A stretch of 50,626 nt of DNA, from assembly GCA_020348385.1 (NCBI GenBank), contig CP070750.1:3844352-3894977 (forward strand), written 5' to 3'. The position numbers and the translations under genes are program-made. Of this stretch, positions 44,316-50,626 are shown in pieces. The notes under the pieces are model-generated. The model saw only the letters and a list, made by a program, of their open reading frames with translations. It was not told the origin of the DNA and did no database searches. Numbering within the stretch: the first letter of the stretch is position 1; each line of letters starts with the position of its first letter. This DNA is from Candidatus Aminicenantota bacterium. Its GTDB lineage: Bacteria > Acidobacteriota > Aminicenantia > Aminicenantales > Aminicenantaceae.

Positions 44316-46670
44316 ATGGATACTCTTCATAGAGGTAGAATTAAAGCCGTTCTCTATCCTTGCCGAATCTTTTGTTTTATCCTATTGATCTGCCTCCTGC
44401 TTTTTCCACAAAAGCCGGAAACCATCGTCTTGAGGGTCATCCTGAATTCGGCAATCAAAGGAGATTTTTTCGTCCTTCAAACCGAAGAAAAAGATATTTT
44501 ATTTCCTCTTGTCCATTTAAGAGGCTTCGGTTTTAAGGATTTATCGGACAAGGCAAGATTGATCGATGATCACGCATCCCTCAAATCTCTTTTTCCCTTA
44601 TTGACATTTGAACTCGATGAGCTGGCGGCAACCCTTATCATGACGGCCGAGCCTGAACTGTTCGAAGACCACATTTTCGATTTGAAAGCTTCGCCTCCAG
44701 AAGAAACGGCCTTTCTCGAAGAAAACTCGGCGTTCCTGAATTACTCGCTGAATCTCAACGCGGGAGATGGATCAAGTTCTACGGCATTCAGCCTGCCATT
44801 AGAGATGGGGATGAGATTATCGAACTTCCTTTTTTACTCGAGTTTTTCCTATGCCAAGAGCCAATCCTACGATCAGTTTTTCCGGCATATGACCCATGTG
44901 TCCAGAGATTTCCCCAAAAAAATGATCAGAATGGTAATGGGTGATTACCCGGCCACAGCCGGAGAGTATGGGGGTGCCGGAATCCTCGGCGGCGTCAATT
45001 TTTCAAAAAACTTTACCCTTCAACCCTATATGACCAGATATCCGGGGATGGAATTTTCCGGTGTAGCAAGAACTCCTTCTGAGGTTGAAATCTATATCAA
45101 CGATAGGCTGATCCGGACAGAAAAACTCTCTCCAGGGGAATTTCATTTCCGTGACCTCTCTATATTCGGGGCAGGAGAAGCCACTCTTGTGATCAAGGAT
45201 GCCTTCGGAAGAGAGGAGATCTTTACCAATCCTTATTTTATCTCGTCGCGTCTTCTAAAACCAGGGCTGGACTCGTTCAGCTACAGTCTCGGATTCAAGC
45301 GACAACCGATAGGGATGAACAACCAAAAATATGGGAATTTGACATTTGTCGGTTTTCATAGAAAAGGCTTCACGAAACAGTTCACAGGCGGAATCGGGAT
45401 TGAAGCGGATAAAAGTATGATAAACCTGCGTACTACCGCTACTTTCGTCCCCGGAAAATGGGGGGAAATGAGCGCTTCACTGACAATGAGCCGAAAGCAC
45501 GGCAAAATCGGGTATGGAGGAGGAGTGAACCTGTTTATTCCTGGAAGGAAAGGTATAAACCTGAGGCTTTCCGCTGTAGGATATTCGAGAGATTATTCTA
45601 GCCTGTTTTCCATATCGCGCCAGAATATAAAATTCGGCGGAATTTTAAACATTGGCTACCATCACCGAAATCTTGGTTCTATTTCAGCGACTTATTCCAT
45701 TCAGGATAGATATGGATCTCATGCACGAAAAAGCTTAGCATTATTTTTTAGACGTCGCCTGTTCATGAATGGATCTCTCTTCCTTTCGTTTTCGAAGGTC
45801 TGGGCAGATATTTCTTTTTATGAGGCTCATGTCGGATTGAATTTTTATCTGGGAGGAAGAAAAACAGTAACTGTAAACAGCCGGCTTAGCGAGGGGGTAA
45901 CTCGGTACAATGCAAGCTTCCACAAAAATCCGCCGATTGGGATAGGAACAGGGTACAGGGTTCAAGTGGATGGGAATCGGAATTCGCAGGCAAAAGGCCT
46001 GAGTTATACGAGCGAGCTGGCACGATTTGAATATCACGGTCCCTACGGGATCTACACACTCGACTACAGAGCATCTGCAGGCCGAAATTCCTATAGCCTC
46101 AGAGCCGCAGGCAGCATTGCTTATATCGGACATAAATTCTATATGAGCAGGCCGATTAGCGACAGCTTTGTTATTGTGAAAGTCGGTGATATCCAAGGGG
46201 CTGGGATAAAATTCAATAATCACAAGGCAGGATCCACCAATAAGAATGGTGAACTGATCGTTCCGGGACTGATTTCTTATTTATCGAATAGAATTTCCCT
46301 CGAAACCGATGATGTCCCCTTGAATTACAGTATATTCGAGACCTCACGATATGCCACTACTTTCTACCGGGGAGGCGGGCTTTTGGAATTCGACGTAAAA
46401 AAATTCCAGGCATTCGAAGGCAGGATTTTTCACATGAAAAACGGCCAGAAGGAATTCCTGGAATTTGCCTTTTTGGAGATCGATGTTGGAGGGGAAATCC
46501 TATCGAGTGTAACGGGAAAGGATGGAGAATTTTATCTGGAAAATCTAGCGCCAGGGAAATATCGGGTCAATATCATTAGGATGAAGGAAAAATTTTATTT
46601 GGATTTGATAATCCCAGAAAGCAAAGAAATTGTCGTCAACTTAGGGGATTTGCTCTGTGAGATCGATTAA
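44316..46670 (+). CDS. Outer-membrane fimbrial usher (archaic/CsuD-like)
   Basis: 784 aa. A hydrophobic leader (FCFILLICLLLF) is followed by an N-terminal periplasmic domain, then the barrel with the usher signature YINDRLIRTEKLSPGEFHFR, then DLSIFGAGEATLVIKDAFGR (the plug-proximal region). The C-terminal domain ends SVTGKDGEFYLENLAPGKYR. It secretes and assembles the subunits. It is within the size range of archaic ushers. The ribosome-binding site is weak. The last 14 nt overlap the next SCPU gene, which links their expression. Confidence 0.88.
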   Translation: MDTLHRGRIKAVLYPCRIFCFILLICLLLFPQKPETIVLRVILNSAIKGDFFVLQTEEKDILFPLVHLRGFGFKDLSDKARLIDDHASLKSLFPLLTFELDELAATLIMTAEPELFEDHIFDLKASPPEETAFLEENSAFLNYSLNLNAGDGSSSTAFSLPLEMGMRLSNFLFYSSFSYAKSQSYDQFFRHMTHVSRDFPKKMIRMVMGDYPATAGEYGGAGILGGVNFSKNFTLQPYMTRYPGMEFSGVARTPSEVEIYINDRLIRTEKLSPGEFHFRDLSIFGAGEATLVIKDAFGREEIFTNPYFISSRLLKPGLDSFSYSLGFKRQPIGMNNQKYGNLTFVGFHRKGFTKQFTGGIGIEADKSMINLRTTATFVPGKWGEMSASLTMSRKHGKIGYGGGVNLFIPGRKGINLRLSAVGYSRDYSSLFSISRQNIKFGGILNIGYHHRNLGSISATYSIQDRYGSHARKSLALFFRRRLFMNGSLFLSFSKVWADISFYEAHVGLNFYLGGRKTVTVNSRLSEGVTRYNASFHKNPPIGIGTGYRVQVDGNRNSQAKGLSYTSELARFEYHGPYGIYTLDYRASAGRNSYSLRAAGSIAYIGHKFYMSRPISDSFVIVKVGDIQGAGIKFNNHKAGSTNKNGELIVPGLISYLSNRISLETDDVPLNYSIFETSRYATTFYRGGGLLEFDVKKFQAFEGRIFHMKNGQKEFLEFAFLEIDVGGEILSSVTGKDGEFYLENLAPGKYRVNIIRMKEKFYLDLIIPESKEIVVNLGDLLCEID

Positions 46671-47094
46671 ATATTTAAGCTTTTTTTTCCTTTTTTTGTT
46701 TTTGGGAAACACATGGGCCCCAAAGACATATGTTAACGCTATATCCGTGCAATTTGGCACTTACAATTCCTATTCCCATTATCCGCTGTTGGGGACTGGC
46801 CGGATCATTGTTGTCACTGACTCATCGACACCATACATAGTAAGGATAGATTCGGGAAAAAACTCCAGCCAAGGATTTCATCCCAGGCTAATGCGTTCCA
46901 AGAAGGATCGGCTATCCTACAACCTTTATATCGATGCTGCGTGTACGGGAGTGTGGGGTGACGGCACCGATAACACGTATACCAGGACAGGGAGTGGGAG
47001 TCTTGAGTTTATCATATACGGCAGTATCCCTGCTTTCCAGAATGTGGCGCCCGGTTTTTATAGTGACGTTGTTACTGTGAGTATCGAGTGGTAG
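46657..47094 (+). CDS. Spore-coat-U-domain protein, probable pilus tip/minor subunit
   Basis: 145 aa, GTG start inside the usher gene. Signal peptide about 1-25. It is the most typical SCPU protein of the locus: YSHYPLLGTGRIIV, SYNLYIDAACTGVWGDGTDN, LEFIIYGSIPAFQNVAPGFY and SDVVTVSIEW. In Csu-type systems the last gene encodes a two-domain tip adhesin (CsuE); this one has a single domain, so it may be a minor subunit or a reduced tip. It closes the operon. Confidence 0.83.
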   Translation: MRSIKYLSFFFLFLFLGNTWAPKTYVNAISVQFGTYNSYSHYPLLGTGRIIVVTDSSTPYIVRIDSGKNSSQGFHPRLMRSKKDRLSYNLYIDAACTGVWGDGTDNTYTRTGSGSLEFIIYGSIPAFQNVAPGFYSDVVTVSIEW

Positions 47095-47226
47095 CAAATC
47101 ACATTTTTAAATACAGAATTTTGGGAAGCATAAAGTCTTCCTTCTGGCCATATAGGGATTTTAAGTCTCACATTTTTTCCCATCAATACTAAATTTTTGC
47201 AACCTTTCCAGTAAAACCGCGTCTAT

Positions 47227-47251
47227 ATTAATATCCATAACGGATATTAAT
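47227..47251. promoter_or_regulatory. Candidate PadR operator (module 3)
   Basis: Perfect 10-bp inverted repeat ATTAATATCC (47227-47236) and GGATATTAAT (47242-47251) with a 5-nt spacer, ending one base before the GGAGG ribosome-binding site of the PadR gene. A bound repressor would block transcription or early elongation. Confidence 0.55.
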
Positions 47252-47262
47252 TGGAGGAAACC

Positions 47263-47595
47263 ATGAAAAAATTCATAACGCGCAACGAAGAAATCATCCT
47301 CCTGACCATCCTCAAGCTCGAGGGCAATGCCTACGGTGTGAGCATCCGGAAGCAGATCTACCAGGATATGGGCGACAAGTGGTCGTTTGCTTCCATCTAC
47401 CAGCCCTTGGATAATCTCGTCCGGAAAAAACATGTCATGAGGAAGAAGGGCGATCCTACGGCTAGGCGAGGCGGAAAAAGCAAATTTTATTACGAGGTCA
47501 CTCTGGAAGGCCTCAAAAATTTGAAAATGCTCAAAAAAGCCCACGAACAGGTTTGGTCAGGCATCCCGGAGATTTCCTTGGAGAAAGGGAAGTGA
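47263..47595 (+). CDS. PadR-family transcriptional regulator (module 3)
   Basis: 110 aa from ATG 47263 (GGAGG at 47253-47257; TTG 47251 rejected). EIILLTILKLEGNAYGVSIR, then WSFASIYQPLDNLVRKKHVM (recognition helix), RRGGKSKFYYEVTLEGLKNL (wing). It ends in GTGA, overlapping the permease start by 4 nt, so the two are translationally coupled. It probably represses its own operon through the dyad just upstream. Confidence 0.92.
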   Translation: MKKFITRNEEIILLTILKLEGNAYGVSIRKQIYQDMGDKWSFASIYQPLDNLVRKKHVMRKKGDPTARRGGKSKFYYEVTLEGLKNLKMLKKAHEQVWSGIPEISLEKGK

Positions 47596-50165
47596 AACAG
47601 GATTACTATCGCGAGAGAATAGGCGATCTGGAGGAGGCCTACAGAGATCTGGTTGAAGAGGCCGGCCTGTTTCGGGCAAGAGTTTGGCTCTGCTCCGAAA
47701 TCATTAAACTTTGCTTTGGAGTCTTCCGGATAATCATGGTTTGGAGGTTCGTTATGCTTAAAAACTATTTTAAGGTAGCCTTACGAAACATCAAAAGGCA
47801 CAAAGGGTATTCTATCCTCAACATTTCAGGCCTGACGATCGGTTTTGCCTGCTTCATATTCATATTTCTGTTCATACGATACGAGCTCAGCTTTGATCGG
47901 CAGCATACAAAGGCTGACCGGATATATAATGCCATCTACAAGTTTACAGGAGACTATACCATGGGAACCCCGAAAGAGGCCCACTCCCATCCCCTGCTAG
48001 CGCCTACATTAATGAATGAGTTTCCTGAAATCGAAACAGCCACCCGGTTCAGCAAATACAATAACGTCATGGTCCGTGTCAAAGATCAAAAATTTCTCTT
48101 CGACAAATGGGTGTGGGCGGATGAGCATATCTTCGATGTGTTTGACCTGCCCTTTGTCTATGGCAATCCCAAAACCGCTCTCGATAAACCATTTTCCGTG
48201 GTGATCGACGAAGACACGGCGGGCAAGCTTTTCGGCCATATCAATCCCGTCGGAAAAACGCTCCAAGTTATCCGGGGCAAAGAAATGGACTTTCAGGTCA
48301 CAGGAGTCATGAAAAACCTTCCCCCAAATTCACACTTTCAGCCGAATCTTCTCGGCCAATTCGAGACTCAAATCAGCCTGGGGTTGTCTAGATCCCTGAA
48401 TTCGTGGGATGCCCACTGGTTTCATTCCTACCTCCTCCTCAAAAAGGGCAGCTACGCCCGGGAACTGGAAACGAAGATCCAATCCTTTATCGAACAAAAA
48501 CTACACCCCCTCAGTTCCTCACAAAATTGGACCTATCTCCTTCTACCTCTGACAGATATCCATCTGAAATCGACGGATGTTCTCAAAAAACTCGAAGAGG
48601 GAGGAGATATCAAGTCTATCTATATTTGCTCTTTGATCGCTGTCCTCATTCTCTTTATCGCAGGAATCAACTTTATCAATCTCTCCACAGCCCGCTCCTT
48701 CACCCGCTCCAGGGAAGTCAGTATCCGCAAGGTTGTCGGGGCCTACCGCTCTCAGCTCATAAAACAATTTCTCGGCGAATCCCTGATCTTCACAGCCATC
48801 TCCCTGATTGCTGCTGTCGGATTCGTTCTTCTGGCTCTCAAGGGATTCGCGCATATAATGGACAGAGAAATGACAGCCCATGCCATAATCCATCCGGAAT
48901 TTATTTTGGGACTCCTGGCCGCCTTTATTTTGGTGGGTTTTATATCCGGCTTTTATCCCTCTCTGTATCTTTCCGGATTCAAACCGCTAATCCTTTTAAA
49001 AGGTCCCACCCCCCGGGCATCCAAAAGCCTGAATCTGCGGAATTTTCTGGTTGTTTTCCAGTTCGCCATATCCCTGTTTCTCATCATCAGCACATTGATC
49101 ATTTCGGGCCAAATCCATCTGATACGGACAAAAAAACTCGGATTCGACCGGGACCATGTCGTAGTGATCAATCTGAATGACGACAAAATAAGACAAACAA
49201 GAGATATTATCAAAAACGAGCTGCTTCTGTATCCGGGTATCAACGGAGTCACATTCACCCAAACCCTGCCGACCAACATCAACTGGGATTCCGATTTTGA
49301 TTATGAAGGAAGGGGAAACAATGAATATCCTTTTTTTTATTACTCCCAAGTCGATTATGATTATGTGGATTTTTTCAATATGGAAATCACGGACGGAAGA
49401 AACTTCTCTCGTGAAATGACCACGGATGCCGTGGGAGGAGGGGCCTTTATATTAAACCAAACCGCAGTCAAACATTTGGGGTGGGAAGATCCTGTCGGAA
49501 AAAAAATTGGCTTCCCCGAAGGCGAAAAAATGGGAACGGTTGTCGGGGTTGTTAAGGATTTTAACTGCCATTCCCTTCATTTTCCGGGAGAACCTGCTGT
49601 TTTGATCCTAAACACCGGTCCGTGGAACATCTACTTTCTCTCCATTAAAGTGAAGCCGGAAAACATTACTCATACCTTGGGAGCGATAGAAAAGGTCTGG
49701 AAAAAGCATTCCGACGGGTATCCCTTTGAATACTACTTTCTGGACGAAGCTTATGACAACCTGTACAAATCTGAAATCAGGCTGAACATTTTCTTCCGGC
49801 TGTTTACTCTGATTGCCATTATTATTTCCAGTCTCGGTCTCTTCGGATTGGCTTCATTCACGGCAGAGAGGCGCACCAAAGAGATCGGCATTCGAAAGGT
49901 CTTGGGAGCATCCCTCCCTAGCATCGTGATTTTTATTTCCAGGGGATTCACGAAATGGGTGCTGCTGGCCAACATCATAGCCTGGCCGGTCGCGTATTAT
50001 TTTATGAATAAATGGCTGCAGAACTTTGCCTACCGGATCGACCTGAGTGTCTGGATTTTTCTTTTGTCCGGCTTGGCGGCGTTCATCATTGCCCTGCTTA
50101 CAGTAAGCTACCAGTCCATCAAAGCCGCCACCGCCAATCCAGTCGATTCCCTGCGGTATGAATAA
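47592..50165 (+). CDS. FtsX/MacB-type ABC transporter permease (module 3)
   Basis: 857 aa from GTG 47592 (GAGAAAGGGA upstream, 4-nt overlap with padR). An N-terminal prefix of about 60 residues with a YYRERIGDLEEAYRDLVEEA helix comes first. MLKNYFKVALRNIKRH then opens the double FtsX/MacB-PCD core, with EVSIRKVVGAYRSQLI and EIGIRKVLGASLPSIV ending the two halves. The C-terminus is ANPVDSLRYE. It is the third such permease here and, like the others, lacks an adjacent ATPase. An IS3 remnant begins directly after its stop. Confidence 0.9.
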   Translation: MKQDYYRERIGDLEEAYRDLVEEAGLFRARVWLCSEIIKLCFGVFRIIMVWRFVMLKNYFKVALRNIKRHKGYSILNISGLTIGFACFIFIFLFIRYELSFDRQHTKADRIYNAIYKFTGDYTMGTPKEAHSHPLLAPTLMNEFPEIETATRFSKYNNVMVRVKDQKFLFDKWVWADEHIFDVFDLPFVYGNPKTALDKPFSVVIDEDTAGKLFGHINPVGKTLQVIRGKEMDFQVTGVMKNLPPNSHFQPNLLGQFETQISLGLSRSLNSWDAHWFHSYLLLKKGSYARELETKIQSFIEQKLHPLSSSQNWTYLLLPLTDIHLKSTDVLKKLEEGGDIKSIYICSLIAVLILFIAGINFINLSTARSFTRSREVSIRKVVGAYRSQLIKQFLGESLIFTAISLIAAVGFVLLALKGFAHIMDREMTAHAIIHPEFILGLLAAFILVGFISGFYPSLYLSGFKPLILLKGPTPRASKSLNLRNFLVVFQFAISLFLIISTLIISGQIHLIRTKKLGFDRDHVVVINLNDDKIRQTRDIIKNELLLYPGINGVTFTQTLPTNINWDSDFDYEGRGNNEYPFFYYSQVDYDYVDFFNMEITDGRNFSREMTTDAVGGGAFILNQTAVKHLGWEDPVGKKIGFPEGEKMGTVVGVVKDFNCHSLHFPGEPAVLILNTGPWNIYFLSIKVKPENITHTLGAIEKVWKKHSDGYPFEYYFLDEAYDNLYKSEIRLNIFFRLFTLIAIIISSLGLFGLASFTAERRTKEIGIRKVLGASLPSIVIFISRGFTKWVLLANIIAWPVAYYFMNKWLQNFAYRIDLSVWIFLLSGLAAFIIALLTVSYQSIKAATANPVDSLRYE

Positions 50166-50168
50166 AGG

Positions 50169-50252
50169 ATATTCCGTGAGGAGTATAACGAGTTTCGGCC
50201 GCATAGTTCGCTCGAAAAAATGACACCACGCCAGTTTGCAGAGCAGTTTGAA
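50169..50252 (+). pseudogene. IS3-family transposase (OrfB) C-terminal remnant
   Basis: In the frame beginning just after the permease stop, the DNA encodes FREEYNEFRPHSSLEKMTPR followed by QFAEQF, the typical C-terminus of IS3-group integrase-type transposases. The DDE catalytic domain is absent and the frame continues without transposase character to TAA at 50370-50372. Only a scar remains; no inverted repeats were recognised. Confidence 0.75.
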
Positions 50253-50346
50253 GCCAGGAAACTATACTTTTGGCTGGACCAGGATCCAGGGAGCAAATCC
50301 GTCTGCTATGTTTTGTGTTATAATTTAATCGGGAAATTACAGACCG

Positions 50347-50626
50347 ATGAGAAATTCTCGAGATTTTTCTAATATTTTTTTTAAGATTTTTGCACTTTCA
50401 CTGTTTGTCGTTTTTCTTTTCCAACCTGCATTATCTCAGAATCAATCTATCCGGATTGTCAAACTTAAGGTTGTTGTGGATGAGGAGTTCAGGAAGACAG
50501 GGGACTGGCGATTTGAGCTTAAACAGCATGTTGCGAATGCCTCCCGGGTTTTTGAACAAAACTTCGGCATTAGTTTCGAGATTGGAACTATCGAATCATG
50601 GAGTTCGGATAATTCCCAAAACTCCA
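50347..50626 (+). CDS. Secreted protein, N-terminal part, cut by window end
   Basis: ATG 50347 opens a frame that stays open to the window edge (93 codons). A signal peptide (FALSLFVVFLFQPALSQ) is followed by IRIVKLKVVVDEEFRKTGDW, then ASRVFEQNFGISFEI and W. The VDEEFR ... FEQNFGISF layout resembles the N-terminus of secreted archaemetzincin/reprolysin-like zinc proteases, but the HExxH motif would lie beyond the window, so this is tentative. No strong ribosome-binding site. It overlaps the tail of the open frame of the IS3 scar. Confidence 0.6.
   Translation, partial: MRNSRDFSNIFFKIFALSLFVVFLFQPALSQNQSIRIVKLKVVVDEEFRKTGDWRFELKQHVANASRVFEQNFGISFEIGTIESWSSDNSQNS

Noticed and set aside
1..50626. 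CRISPR array, prophage or toxin-antitoxin system
   Set aside because: No regularly spaced repeats, cas genes, phage structural genes or paired small toxin-antitoxin genes were found on either strand.

Overview
The window reads as chromosomal DNA from a Gram-negative (diderm) bacterium, most likely of the Acidobacteriota/Aminicenantes lineage. This is an inference. It rests on three PadR-regulator plus FtsX-type permease pairs, a VWFA-related protein of the acidobacterial type, several secreted six-bladed beta-propellers, a TonB-dependent receptor, an outer-membrane usher and many lipoprotein or Sec signal peptides. No rRNA or phylogenetic marker is present to confirm it.

Layout. 1-3.8 kb: tRNA-Glu(CTC), a secreted creatininase-like hydrolase, a small secreted protein, a reductive-dehalogenase-like Fe-S corrinoid protein and a decayed beta-propeller gene. 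3.8-6.6 kb: a neutral ceramidase behind a palindromic operator, and a lipoprotein. 6.7-12.1 kb: three intact six-bladed beta-propellers, a VWFA protein and small membrane-protein remnants. 12.1-15.1 kb: PadR/permease module 1. 15.3-19.1 kb: a frameshifted secreted protein, a CDF cation exporter, a YkvI-like membrane protein and a stand-alone ATP-pyrophosphatase subunit of GMP synthase. 19.1-19.6 kb: a divergent intergenic region with a candidate small structured RNA. 19.6-26.4 kb: myo-inositol-1-phosphate synthase, a membrane protein/winged-helix regulator pair, an amidohydrolase-TPR fusion and a TonB receptor. 26.6-33.3 kb: an aspartyl protease with a PDZ domain, PadR/permease module 2 with a translationally coupled but frameshifted S41-like protease, and a PD40 propeller. 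33.3-36.5 kb: a lipoprotein amidohydrolase and an Xaa-Pro aminopeptidase. 36.8-40.8 kb: an archaeal-type histone, an AUR1-like PAP2 enzyme and a tightly overlapped reductase-CPBP-reductase operon. 41-42.2 kb: an ACR3 arsenite exporter. 42.4-47.1 kb: a compact archaic chaperone-usher pilus operon (pilin, pilin, chaperone, usher, spore-coat-U tip-like protein). 47.2-50.2 kb: PadR/permease module 3. The end holds an IS3-type transposase remnant and the start of a secreted protein.

Themes. Much of the content is extracytoplasmic: proteases, amidohydrolases, propellers, a receptor and a pilus. A second thread is lipid chemistry: ceramidase, inositol-phosphate synthase and an inositol-phosphorylceramide-synthase-like PAP2 protein beside two extended-SDR reductases. 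Together these suggest, but do not prove, sphingolipid or inositol-lipid metabolism. The most unusual single gene is a histone that keeps the archaeal DNA-contact and tetramer residues, 37 bp upstream of the AUR1-like gene. Each of the three PadR modules carries a different candidate operator. Three genes are broken by single-base frameshifts, two of them at A-tracts, so assembly error must be excluded before they are called pseudogenes.
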